Part shown: positions 16,394 to 25,446 of the stretch, in pieces
How the letters are laid out: each line of letters starts with the position of its first letter
How positions within the stretch are numbered: position 1 is the stretch's first letter
From: Fidelibacterota bacterium TCS56
GTDB taxonomy: Bacteria; Fidelibacterota; Marinisomatia; Marinisomatales; TCS56
Assembly (NCBI GenBank): GCA_001577055.1
Contig: LSCG01000005.1
Location: 1-43,493, forward strand
Length of the DNA: 43,493 nucleotides
Direction of reading: 5' to 3'
Translations under genes and position numbers: made by a program
The notes under the pieces: generated by a model
Told to the model about the DNA's origin: nothing
Databases searched by the model: none
Seen by the model: only the letters and a program-made list of their open reading frames with translations

Positions 16394-18112
16394 ATGGAAT
16401 TCAATCCGCAGTTTCAGCGAATAGGCGAAATACTCGTCCACGAAGGTATCGTGGACCAATCCCAGTTGGACCGCTGTCTGGATGAGCAAAAAACGTCGAA
16501 ACAAAAACTGGGTGAAGTGCTGATTAAGAATGGCTTCATCAGTGAAGATGATCTGGTGCGGGTGTATTCCATGCAGTTGGGCTATTCGCAGGTTGATGAA
16601 GACGAGTTATTTCAGGCCGAACCGGAAGCGGTAAAACTGGTGCCGGAGGATTTTGCCCGCCAGAATATGGTGATGGTGATTAAGAAGACCGACAGTTCGA
16701 TTAAAGTCGCCATGGAAGATCCCGAAGATTTGGCCGGGATCGACGCCCTGAAGCGGCTCACCAATCTCACACCGGAAGTTTTCGTCGCCGGCAATAACGC
16801 CCTGAAACGGGCCATGGATGAACTGTACGGCAAGATCAAACAAAGCGGGGAGGTCCAGGAGGTTTTCGAAGGGATTACCGTAATCACCGGTGACGAGGAT
16901 AACCAGGAGGAGGTGGACCTTTCTCCGGACAAAGTTTCTTCGGAAGATGCGCCGATAGTACGCCTTGTGAATATGATTCTGCAGGAAGCCATCAAAGAAC
17001 GGGCTACCGACGTTCATATTGAACCACAGCAGAAACAGGTGATGATCCGCATTCGAATTGATGGTGTCTTGCAGATCATAATGACACCACCGATCAGTTC
17101 CTTAAGCGGATTGGTTACCCGTGTTAAAATTCTGTCCAAGCTGAATATCGCCGAACGCCGACTGCCCCAGGATGGCCGTTTTTCGATTAAAACCGCCAGC
17201 CGCGATATTGACGTGCGTGTTTCCATTTTGCCGACGGTATTCGGTGAAAAAATCGTCATGCGTTTGCTGGATAAATCGGGCTTCGAGTTTACGCTGGGTA
17301 CACTGGGGTTTGATGATGACATGTACTCAATTTTCCGGCGGGTCATCAAGCAGCCTTATGGCATGGTTGTGGTTTCCGGTCCCACCGGTTCGGGTAAATC
17401 GACATCCCTGTACGCCTCGCTCAAAGACATTAAAAACGTTGGTAGTAATATCACCACCGTGGAAGATCCGGTGGAGTATCAGTTAGGTGGGATCAACCAG
17501 ATCCAGGTGCACGAGGCCATCGGACTGACTTTTGGCGCCAGCCTGCGTTCGATCCTGCGCCAGGATCCGGACATTCTGCTGATCGGAGAAATTCGCGATG
17601 AGGAAACGGCCGATATTTCGGTGAAATTTTCGCTGACAGGTCACCTGGTTTTCTCGACCGTCCATGCCAATGATGCCGCCTCTACCGTCACACGATTGCT
17701 GGATATCGGTATCAAACCGTTCCTGGTTGGTTCCTGTCTGAACCTGGTAATGGCCCAGCGCCTGGTACGGAGAATCTGTCCCCATTGCAAAGAAGAGTTT
17801 GAACCAACCGACGAACAACTCGAAAGAATCGGGCTGGATCGTGACCGGGTGAAGGAAAATAAACTCTACCGTGGTCGCGGCTGTACCAAATGCCGCAAAA
17901 CCGGTTATCACGGTCGTACCGGTATTTTTGAAATAATCTTGATGACGCGCAAAATCCGCGCCCTGGTATTCGATAATGCCAATGAAGACACCATACGCCA
18001 ACAGGCTTTGGAAGATGGCATGGTAACCCTGCGGGAAAGTGGTTTGCGTAAAGTCGTCGCCGGGATTACCACCATCGAAGAAGTCACCCGTTCCACCGTC
18101 GAGGAATTCTAA
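16394..18112 (+). CDS. pilB: Type IV pilus extension ATPase PilB (GspE family)
   Basis: PilB powers pilin polymerisation. The 572 residues contain an N-terminal MshEN domain (about 8-145), the N1 linker SSEDAPIVRLVNMILQEAI, Walker A GPTGSGKST (329-337), the Asp box TTVEDPVEYQ (354-363), Walker B in DPDILLIGEIRDEE (391-404), and a His box STVHANDAAST. A tetracysteine zinc motif is intact: C462-x2-C465 and C497-x2-C500. RATDVHIEPQ is the GspE-family signature. The start follows AGAGG by about ten bases. Its stop overlaps the pilC start in TAATG. Confidence 0.96.
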   Translation: MEFNPQFQRIGEILVHEGIVDQSQLDRCLDEQKTSKQKLGEVLIKNGFISEDDLVRVYSMQLGYSQVDEDELFQAEPEAVKLVPEDFARQNMVMVIKKTDSSIKVAMEDPEDLAGIDALKRLTNLTPEVFVAGNNALKRAMDELYGKIKQSGEVQEVFEGITVITGDEDNQEEVDLSPDKVSSEDAPIVRLVNMILQEAIKERATDVHIEPQQKQVMIRIRIDGVLQIIMTPPISSLSGLVTRVKILSKLNIAERRLPQDGRFSIKTASRDIDVRVSILPTVFGEKIVMRLLDKSGFEFTLGTLGFDDDMYSIFRRVIKQPYGMVVVSGPTGSGKSTSLYASLKDIKNVGSNITTVEDPVEYQLGGINQIQVHEAIGLTFGASLRSILRQDPDILLIGEIRDEETADISVKFSLTGHLVFSTVHANDAASTVTRLLDIGIKPFLVGSCLNLVMAQRLVRRICPHCKEEFEPTDEQLERIGLDRDRVKENKLYRGRGCTKCRKTGYHGRTGIFEIILMTRKIRALVFDNANEDTIRQQALEDGMVTLRESGLRKVVAGITTIEEVTRSTVEEF

Positions 18113-19359
18113 TGCCCACCTTTACCTATCTGACCAAGGATTCACAGGGGCAGCGGAACGAAGGTGAAATCCGTGCCGATAATGTGGATGCCGCCGCCAA
18201 GAAGCTGACGGCCGAGGAACAGATTATTATTCAGATTAAGGAGGTAGACACCTCCTGGGATTTCATTGGCCCGTTTCTGGATGAAATCTCCCTGTCGATT
18301 GAGCGTATTAAAAATCGGATTCCCCTGAGCAACCTGGTTTTTTTCACGCGCCAGTTAGCCACTATGTTTTCCGCCGGATTAACTCTGGAACGCTCGATTC
18401 AGGGACTGTCATCCGAGGAAAAACATCCCAAGCTGAAAAAGGTACTGACCCAGGTGGCGGAAAATATCCGCAAAGGTCTGAACCTGTCCGAGGCGCTGCA
18501 GCGCCACCCCGGTGTGTTTAACAGTTTATACGTTGCTCTGGCCCGGGCCGGTGAGGTCAGTGGTAACTTGCAGGAGATTCTGGACGAACTGGCCACCTAT
18601 CTTGAGAACCTGGATGATACGCGCCGCAAGGTGAAGTCTGCCATGACCTATCCGGTCCTGATGGTGTTCTTCCTGATTCTGATGATTTTGGGCATGTTGA
18701 TGTTTATCATCCCCATGTTTTCTGATATTTACGCCCAATTGGGTGCCGACCTGCCGGCAGCAACATTAATGTTGGTTTCGGGCAGTAAATTGATGACGGC
18801 CAATTTCCAGCCGATTCTTCTTTTTACGACCATTTTTGCAGCGGTTTTTTGGTTATTCAGCAAGACTAAGCGTGGCGGATATTTGTTTGACAGTATAAAA
18901 TTGAATACACCCGTTTTCGGTGACCTGCTCAATCAGTCGATTATGAATAAATTCGCCAAAACCCTGGGAATTTTGCTGGGAGCCGGTGTACCGGTGCTGG
19001 AATCAATGGCGCTGATGAAACGGATTGTGGATAATCGGGTTTATGAGCAAGCAGTGGAGTTGGCCTCCGAATATATTCGCGATGGATTTGACATCAGTAC
19101 GGCCCTGCGCCGGACGGAGGTTTTTCCATCAATCATGCTGCAGTTGGCTTCCACCGGCGAAGAAACCGGGGAGCTGAGCAGTCTGCTGGATCGGGCCGCC
19201 GATTATTATTATAAACAGGTAACCGCCCTGGTAGATCGGATGACAACGCTGATCGAACCTTTGCTGATTGTAATGGTGGGTGGTGTGATCGCTTTAATGG
19301 TAGTGATTACCTATCTGCCGGTATTCCAGATGGGTATGGCGTTACAATCGGGCTTATAG
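18112..19359 (+). CDS. pilC: Type IV pilus inner-membrane platform protein PilC (GspF family)
   Basis: PilC is the polytopic platform that couples PilB and PilT to pilin insertion. The 415 residues have two homologous T2SSF domains (about 80-205 and 280-405). Each has the FTRQLATMFSAGLTLERSIQ-like pattern and ends in membrane helices (about 175-200, 225-250 and 380-405). LARAGEVSGNLQEIL and ASTGEETGELSSLLDRAADYY are family hallmarks. It follows pilB with an overlapping start and is directly followed by pilD. Confidence 0.95.
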   Translation: MPTFTYLTKDSQGQRNEGEIRADNVDAAAKKLTAEEQIIIQIKEVDTSWDFIGPFLDEISLSIERIKNRIPLSNLVFFTRQLATMFSAGLTLERSIQGLSSEEKHPKLKKVLTQVAENIRKGLNLSEALQRHPGVFNSLYVALARAGEVSGNLQEILDELATYLENLDDTRRKVKSAMTYPVLMVFFLILMILGMLMFIIPMFSDIYAQLGADLPAATLMLVSGSKLMTANFQPILLFTTIFAAVFWLFSKTKRGGYLFDSIKLNTPVFGDLLNQSIMNKFAKTLGILLGAGVPVLESMALMKRIVDNRVYEQAVELASEYIRDGFDISTALRRTEVFPSIMLQLASTGEETGELSSLLDRAADYYYKQVTALVDRMTTLIEPLLIVMVGGVIALMVVITYLPVFQMGMALQSGL

Positions 19360-20127
19360 GTGGAACCACTGGTTTTTGTACCGTTTTTCATTTTAGGAAC
19401 GATTTTCGGCAGTTTCCTGAACGTAGTCATTTACCGCCTGCCGCGGGGCGAATCACTGGTAAAACCACGCTCGCATTGCCCCGAGTGTAAAAATAAGATT
19501 CCCTTTTATCGGAATATCCCCCTAATCAGTTTTGCGGTACAGGGCGGCCGCTGTAACCAGTGCGGACAAAAAATCGCCTGGCGCTATCCACTGGTAGAAA
19601 TAATTAGCGGACTGATTTGGGGGTTTTGTTTCACAAATTTGGTATTACCGGAGGCGCTTATTGCCGTTTCGATGTGGGGGCTCTTACTGGTGGTGGCCTG
19701 GCTTGACCAATCGCATCAAAAAATACCAGTGATTTTATTATTACTGACGATGTTTACCGCTTTAACCTCAGTGATATTGGGTGCGAGCTATTGGCGTTTG
19801 GCCGTTATGGGTGCGATCATCGGTGGCGTTATTCCGGGCCTGGCGGCCGGTATAATGTTTTTAATTAGCAAAACCGCCGGATTGGGCGCTGGTGATCTGT
19901 TGTTGGGATTGTCACTGGGAATTTGGCTGGGACCTTATAATATTCTGCTGGCCCTGATCCTGGCTTGCGGATTAACACTAGTGATTTGGGGCGTGAATTT
20001 CCTGCGTAGAAAATCCACCGGGGACCAGGCAATTGCCTTCGCACCGTATTTGATTATTGCCACGGCAATTGTGTACATTACAAGTTATTATCGCAATGAT
20101 TTAATCGAAGGATTGTTCTTCAATTGA
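19360..20127 (+). CDS. pilD: Prepilin peptidase/N-methyltransferase PilD
   Basis: PilD is an inner-membrane aspartyl protease that removes prepilin leaders and methylates the new N-terminus. The 255 residues begin with the FGSFLNVVIYRLPRG signature. The cytoplasmic zinc loop is intact, with C40-x2-C43 and C65-x2-C68. The two catalytic aspartates are probably Asp116 (WLDQSHQKIP) and Asp179 in GAGD of the GxGD motif; the lysine commonly following that motif is Leu here. Seven or eight hydrophobic helices are visible. Translation starts at GTG directly after the pilC stop. It should process the prepilins of this operon. Confidence 0.93.
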   Translation: MEPLVFVPFFILGTIFGSFLNVVIYRLPRGESLVKPRSHCPECKNKIPFYRNIPLISFAVQGGRCNQCGQKIAWRYPLVEIISGLIWGFCFTNLVLPEALIAVSMWGLLLVVAWLDQSHQKIPVILLLLTMFTALTSVILGASYWRLAVMGAIIGGVIPGLAAGIMFLISKTAGLGAGDLLLGLSLGIWLGPYNILLALILACGLTLVIWGVNFLRRKSTGDQAIAFAPYLIIATAIVYITSYYRNDLIEGLFFN

Positions 20128-20140
20128 CATTGGATTCCAC

Positions 20141-23100
20141 ATGGAAAACACGGTTATGATTACTGCACTGCTTCTATTGCTGGTTGCAACGGGGGGCGCC
20201 GCTACCCAGCAAGCTCAGACGCAATCTGCCGCTAACGGTTTCGCGATGAAATCTGCTTACACCAGCGGAAATATTATCAATTTTCGATTGCCTCAGTATG
20301 AATTGAATCAGGTGGAGGAATTCGGCAACCAGTTTGTCAAACTGGAAATCAGCGACGCCGGGACCGTGGTCCAACCCGGAGAACCGTATTTGCCAAGTCT
20401 TAGTACGCTGTATGTTGTTGATCCCGGTAAATCGTATGACGTAACCATCAGGGTGATCGAAACTGAGCTGGTCAGGGATGTGAACCTGTTGCCTCATCAA
20501 ACCTGGGATCAGGTTGATGGTGGAATCCAGGCTTTGAATCGCGATCAATCTGTCTATCTTTCTGAGCAGTTTCCCGCCACCAATATAATGGTATCCGAAC
20601 CGTTGGTAATGCGTGATCTGAATCTGGTGCAGGTCACCGTAACTCCTTTTAATTATTCACCATTATCCCGCAATCTGGAAATTATTACCAGGGCGGAAAT
20701 TGAATTACACGAATCTGAGGCCAGCCTGGAGCGATTTGTCCCGGCAAAACGTTCGGCAGCCTTCGAAACCCTCTATCGTTCCCTGGCCGTCAATTACGAT
20801 CAATTTATGGCAAATATCCCCTATCAGAAGCCTTCGATTCTGTATGTCCTGCCTGCTAACTCTTCTTCGATTCAGGCCACGGTGAATCTATTGCTGGACT
20901 GGCGAAAAAAATGTGGGTATGAGGTCCATCAGGTTGACCTGTCAACTACCGGCAGCACAGCGCAAAATGTCAAAGATTTTATCCAGAATGCTTACACTAC
21001 CTGGAGCAACCCACCTGAACACGTGACTTTTGTGGGTGATGCCGAGGGTAGTTATAATATTCCTACCTGGCCCGATGTTTGGTCGTATTATAATGGCGAT
21101 GGCGACCACCCCTACGCTTGTCTGGTAGGTGGTGATAACCTGCCGGAAATTTTCCTGGGGAGAATATCATTTTCTTCCACCAGTGAGCTGTCTACGATTA
21201 TTGCGAAAACCGTTAATTATGAATCTAATCCCTACCTGGGGGAAAACTGGTTCAAACGGGCTATTCTGGTCAGTGATGCCTCATCGTCCGGTATATCTAC
21301 TGTTATAACCAATGAGTTTGTGCAGATGCTGATGGAAAACGATGGTTATTTTGACGTGCGGACACTGTACAGTGTCGGCAGTTCCCATCCCAACGCCAGC
21401 CAGATGGTAACCCAACTGAATGACGGCGGCACATTCTTCAATTATCGTGGATATTTAGGTGTCTCCGGGTTTGGCAGCGATGATGTGAACCTGTTGAACA
21501 ACGGCTACCGTTTGCCGGTGGCCACCATCTTGACCTGCGGTTCCGGATCGTTCGGCTCTGGAACTTCACTCAGTGAAACCATCGTCAGAGCCGGCACCCT
21601 GAGTGTGCCCAAGGGAGCTGTCGCCTGTATCGGTACGGCCACCTTAGGTACGCACACCATGTTTAACAACTGTGTGGCTATGGGTTTTTACTCCGGCATC
21701 TTTCTGGATGGAATCGAGACCGCCGGAGCGGCCCTGATGCGCGGCAAACTGCAGCTCTATCTGACCTACCCAACCAATCCCAATAATTATGTTTACATCT
21801 TTTCGCATTGGAACAGTCTGATTGGTGATTCGGCTTTGCGCATGTGGACCGCCATGCCGGTCCGTGTGACCGTCACAACGCCTCCCTCGGTGCCCATCGG
21901 TACCAATACGCTGGAGGTCAATGTAACTCACCTGGTAGGTGGTCTGCCGGTTGAAAATGCCCTGGTAACACTGCTGAAGGGCAATGATGAAATTAACGAA
22001 TCGATTCTGACCGATGCTGACGGTATCGCCAGCCTTCCCATCAACTCGTATTTAACCGGAGCAATGGACCTTACGGTCACCAGAAAAAACTATAAGCCGG
22101 AAACGATGACCGTTGTTCTCACCTCCCCCGGTGAAAACATCAATATTTCCCAGTTGCCGACGATAATCAGCGATGATAATACCGGTCAATCGGCAGGTAA
22201 TTCCAATGGTGATATAAATCCCGGTGAAACCATTGAATATACCACTTTGCTGAAAAATTTTGGTAATCAGGACATTAATGATGTATCGGCCAAACTCGTC
22301 AGCCGCACGAACGGCGTTAATATGCTGGTTGACAGTCTGTACTTTGGCACGATTACCGCTGGTACCAGTGATGCCGGCGCTGGTGATTTTGTCTTTTCGG
22401 TTAGCGAGGGCCTTTCCGATGAAGTGCAACTGGAATTCGACCTGGTGATCACTTCCGGCAGCGGTGGGATCTGGACCAGTGCGCTTGATCTGGAGCTGGC
22501 GGGCAGCCAGTTGGCGGTGGATGGCGTAGTGGTTTCCGCGGTTGGGGGGATCCTCGATCCTGGTGAAACCTCGGATATGATGTTTGCGGTGGAAAATCTG
22601 GGTCAGATTAATGCTACCGGCATCACCGGTATAATTTCTACCCCGGCCAGCGGAATTGAGATTCTCGATGATGAAGGCAGTTGGGATTTAATACCGGTAG
22701 GCACGACCATCACCAATACTACCGATGTGTTTTCTCTGAGTGCGGCCGAAAGCATCATTCCCGGGACCGCGGTGGACATTTATCTGAATATCGCCACTGC
22801 TGAGGGTTATAGTGCCAATATTCCCGTCTCCATCAGAATCGGAACCGCCGATGTTACCGATCCTACCGGACCCGATGAGCATGGTTATTATATTTATGAT
22901 TCCGGTGACATTTTTTACTCGAACGCGCCCTTTTTCAACTGGATTGAAATCAGTGCGGATCAAGGTGGCCCCGGTTCCAATACCTATCTCAGCGATGACG
23001 GGAACAATGATGATGATGTTACCACTCTGACCCTGCCATTCAATTTCAGGATGTACGGTATCAATTATCGTGATATCTCCATCTGCAGTAACGGCTGGAT

Positions 23101-23749
23101 TGGAATGGGTGATACTCCCATGCGCTCTTTCCGCAATTATCATTTACCCGGCGCCGCCGGTCCTTCACCGATGATTGCGGCTTTTTGGGACGATCTGAAA
23201 ACGACTTACGGCGGGGACGTCTGGCACTGGTATGACACCGATCACCATCAGTACATCATCCAATGGTCCGAGTTGCGTACCTACTATAATGATGATGTGG
23301 AAACCTTCCAGGTGATTCTGCGAGATCCCCAGTACTATTTTACGCCCACCGGCGACGGCGAAATATTGATTCAGTATCTGGAATTCAATAATACCTCCCA
23401 GACTACCAGCAGCGCCACCAATCACGGCAATTATTCCACGATCGGGATCGAGGATCACACCGCCCAGGTTGGTATCGAATACACCTTTGGCAATGTGTAC
23501 GCTCCCACGGCCATGGCCCTGCAGGATTGTACCGCCATTTTAATTACCACCAAGGGCAGCACTATCCGCTTACGTGGTGATCTGAATGATGATAATATCC
23601 TGGATATTTTTGATGTCCTGGGAATGATCGATTATATCCTGGCCGGGAATCCCGGTTCCCTGAATCCCTATCTGGCGGATGTGAACGATGATGGCGTGGT
23701 CAATATCCTTGATATGATTCGCATTGTTCAGACAATAATGGAATATTAA
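20141..23749 (+). CDS. Gingipain-like C25-family protein with C-terminal dockerin
   Basis: This is a 1202-residue exported protein. A hydrophobic signal (about 5-22) is followed by a C25 propeptide-like region (about 45-200), then a C25 peptidase domain (about 230-560) with ILYVLPANSS, FVGDAEGSYNIPTW, FLGRISFSS and the nucleophile-position Cys466 in LTCGSGSFG. The GHG motif that carries the catalytic His in gingipains reads RGYLG here (Tyr438). An Ig-like domain, CARDB-like regions and a beta domain (about 915-1135, with SNGWIGMG and IAAFWDDL) follow. Residues 1143-1202 are a type I dockerin with two Ca-binding repeats (GDLNDDNILDIFD and ADVNDDGVVNILD). ATG 20156 is an alternative start. It lies 13 bases after pilD. 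Confidence 0.85.
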   Translation: MENTVMITALLLLLVATGGAATQQAQTQSAANGFAMKSAYTSGNIINFRLPQYELNQVEEFGNQFVKLEISDAGTVVQPGEPYLPSLSTLYVVDPGKSYDVTIRVIETELVRDVNLLPHQTWDQVDGGIQALNRDQSVYLSEQFPATNIMVSEPLVMRDLNLVQVTVTPFNYSPLSRNLEIITRAEIELHESEASLERFVPAKRSAAFETLYRSLAVNYDQFMANIPYQKPSILYVLPANSSSIQATVNLLLDWRKKCGYEVHQVDLSTTGSTAQNVKDFIQNAYTTWSNPPEHVTFVGDAEGSYNIPTWPDVWSYYNGDGDHPYACLVGGDNLPEIFLGRISFSSTSELSTIIAKTVNYESNPYLGENWFKRAILVSDASSSGISTVITNEFVQMLMENDGYFDVRTLYSVGSSHPNASQMVTQLNDGGTFFNYRGYLGVSGFGSDDVNLLNNGYRLPVATILTCGSGSFGSGTSLSETIVRAGTLSVPKGAVACIGTATLGTHTMFNNCVAMGFYSGIFLDGIETAGAALMRGKLQLYLTYPTNPNNYVYIFSHWNSLIGDSALRMWTAMPVRVTVTTPPSVPIGTNTLEVNVTHLVGGLPVENALVTLLKGNDEINESILTDADGIASLPINSYLTGAMDLTVTRKNYKPETMTVVLTSPGENINISQLPTIISDDNTGQSAGNSNGDINPGETIEYTTLLKNFGNQDINDVSAKLVSRTNGVNMLVDSLYFGTITAGTSDAGAGDFVFSVSEGLSDEVQLEFDLVITSGSGGIWTSALDLELAGSQLAVDGVVVSAVGGILDPGETSDMMFAVENLGQINATGITGIISTPASGIEILDDEGSWDLIPVGTTITNTTDVFSLSAAESIIPGTAVDIYLNIATAEGYSANIPVSIRIGTADVTDPTGPDEHGYYIYDSGDIFYSNAPFFNWIEISADQGGPGSNTYLSDDGNNDDDVTTLTLPFNFRMYGINYRDISICSNGWIGMGDTPMRSFRNYHLPGAAGPSPMIAAFWDDLKTTYGGDVWHWYDTDHHQYIIQWSELRTYYNDDVETFQVILRDPQYYFTPTGDGEILIQYLEFNNTSQTTSSATNHGNYSTIGIEDHTAQVGIEYTFGNVYAPTAMALQDCTAILITTKGSTIRLRGDLNDDNILDIFDVLGMIDYILAGNPGSLNPYLADVNDDGVVNILDMIRIVQTIMEY

Positions 23750-23786
23750 TTGCCAGTGCAATCGCTGATGCTTATCGGATTCTGAG

Positions 23787-25010
23787 ATGATCCCGACTAT
23801 ATTGCCAATTGTTGTTTTACTGGCAATAGTGGCGTCGCTGGTTGCTTACGGTCTGGTGGAATTCCACAATCACCAGCGAATCCTGGCCACTATCCCGCTG
23901 CGTATTCAAATTAATGGCACCCGCGGTAAATCCAGTGTCACCCGCCTGGTAGCTGCCGGATTGCGGGCCGGGAATATTCGCACTTTTGCCAAAACAACCG
24001 GGACCGCTCCACGGGTAATCGATGCCGAGGGGAAAGATCACATCATCCATCGTTTACGCAAGGCTTCGATCGGGGAACATATCCGCCTGATGAGATTCTT
24101 TGCCCGGGAAAAACCCCAGGCGGTAGTGATGGAATGTATGGCTGTTCAGCCGCAATACCAGTGGATTGCCGAGCAGCAAATGGTTAAATCACATATCGGG
24201 GTTATTACCAATGTGCGCCCGGACCACCTGGATAAAATGGGCGCCACCGAAGAAGATATCGCCCGCTCAATGGGCAATACGATTCCCGGTAATGGTCGCT
24301 TTGTCACCGCCGATGAGCGCTATCATCCACTCTATACCAAGCTTGCCGGCCGTCGTAATTCCACGTGTCATTTGTCCGATGAACAGCGGATCTCACGCGC
24401 CGATCTGAATCGTTTTGCCTACCTGGAGCATCCCCAGAATGTGGCCCTGGCGCTGGATGTCTGCGAAATGGCCGGCGTGAAGCGCCAGACAGCCCTGGAT
24501 GGCATGGTTAAAGTCCATCCGGACCTGGGAGCCCTGATTGTCTGGCGATTGAAATTCGGTCCCACCCGTCTATCATTTATCAACAGCATGGCCGCCAATG
24601 ATCCGGTCTCCACCCTGAATATCTGGCGGATGCTAATCGACCGTTATCCCGTGGAAGGTGATATCTGTGTATTTCTTAATACGCGCGAAGATCGCCTCTA
24701 TCGTACCAAACAATTACTGCAGTTGACAATGGAGGAAATCAAACCCCAGCGCTTGATTGTAAGAGGGAATAATGTGTCCACCACAATCAGGCATTTAAGG
24801 CACTATTCACCACTGACCAAAGTGGATAAATTCGGTCTGGATGCGGACCACGATGCGGTAATTGCCGCCATGCAACAATTACCGGAAGATTCTTTAATTT
24901 TCGCGATAGGCAACCAGGTAGGGGCCGGACAGGAGATTGTTGACCGGCTGCGGGATTATCGAACAAAACACACCAGGCAAACTTCATCGGGGGATAGTAC
25001 CAATGACTGA
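23787..25010 (+). CDS. pgsB: Poly-gamma-glutamate synthase subunit PgsB/CapB (Mur-ligase-like amide ligase)
   Basis: PgsB is the ATP-dependent amide ligase that polymerises glutamate at the inner membrane. The 407 residues have an N-terminal membrane anchor (about 3-24), the P-loop INGTRGKSSVTRLVAAGLRA (GTRGKSS at 44-50), FAKTTGTAPRVI, the VMECMAVQPQYQW segment and GVITNVRPDHLDKMG, which are diagnostic of CapB/PgsB within the Mur-ligase superfamily. The substrate amino acid cannot be read from sequence. It starts 37 bases after the dockerin protein and overlaps pgsC by eight bases, heading a five-gene coupled operon. Confidence 0.94.
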   Translation: MIPTILPIVVLLAIVASLVAYGLVEFHNHQRILATIPLRIQINGTRGKSSVTRLVAAGLRAGNIRTFAKTTGTAPRVIDAEGKDHIIHRLRKASIGEHIRLMRFFAREKPQAVVMECMAVQPQYQWIAEQQMVKSHIGVITNVRPDHLDKMGATEEDIARSMGNTIPGNGRFVTADERYHPLYTKLAGRRNSTCHLSDEQRISRADLNRFAYLEHPQNVALALDVCEMAGVKRQTALDGMVKVHPDLGALIVWRLKFGPTRLSFINSMAANDPVSTLNIWRMLIDRYPVEGDICVFLNTREDRLYRTKQLLQLTMEEIKPQRLIVRGNNVSTTIRHLRHYSPLTKVDKFGLDADHDAVIAAMQQLPEDSLIFAIGNQVGAGQEIVDRLRDYRTKHTRQTSSGDSTND

Positions 25011-25446
25011 AATCACCATCGGACTGGGAATCGCCATGAGCCTGATTCTGTCTGAGACCCTGGGAGTCACGGCCGGCGGAATCATCGTTCCCGGTTACAT
25101 CGCCCTGTATTTGCATCAGCCGCTGCAGATCATAATTACGCTGGCGGTGGCCCTGATTGTCCTGGTGATTATCAAGGTGCTGAGCAATTTCATGTTTATC
25201 TATGGCAAACGACGCATGGTATTGGCGTTGATTCTGGGCTTTCTGGGGGGATATATCAGCCGTAAATATATTTTTTCGCCGATCAATGATTTATCACTGG
25301 CAGTGATTGGAAATATCATCCCTGGTTTAATCGCCAGTTGGATGGATCGGCAGGGGGTTACCCGTACAATTTCGGTTATCATGGTAACGGCGGTTATTGT
25401 CAAACTGGCCATCATGCTGATTGCGGGAGGCTCAACCAATGTCTGA
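25003..25446 (+). CDS. pgsC: Poly-gamma-glutamate synthase membrane subunit PgsC/CapC
   Basis: This 147-residue integral membrane partner of PgsB has about five hydrophobic segments. The hallmark N-terminus MTEITIGLGIAMSLILSETLG, written here as two overlapping signatures (TEITIGLGI and SLILSETLGVTAGGIIVPGY), is that of CapC. I chose ATG 25003 because GGGGGAT precedes it and the protein then begins with the family's own N-terminus; longer in-frame starts would add a polar stretch. It overlaps pgsB and pgsW at its two ends. Confidence 0.93.
   Translation: MTEITIGLGIAMSLILSETLGVTAGGIIVPGYIALYLHQPLQIIITLAVALIVLVIIKVLSNFMFIYGKRRMVLALILGFLGGYISRKYIFSPINDLSLAVIGNIIPGLIASWMDRQGVTRTISVIMVTAVIVKLAIMLIAGGSTNV

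Noticed and set aside
4729-20127. Type II secretion system instead of type IV pilus
   Set aside because: PilT with AIRNLIRE, the full PilM-N-O-P-Q set and PilV/W/X-like minor pilins identify a type IVa pilus; no GspL/GspM pair is seen.
23550-23749. Cellulosome component because of the dockerin
   Set aside because: No cohesin, carbohydrate-binding module or glycoside hydrolase is in the window, so the dockerin alone does not support a cellulosome.
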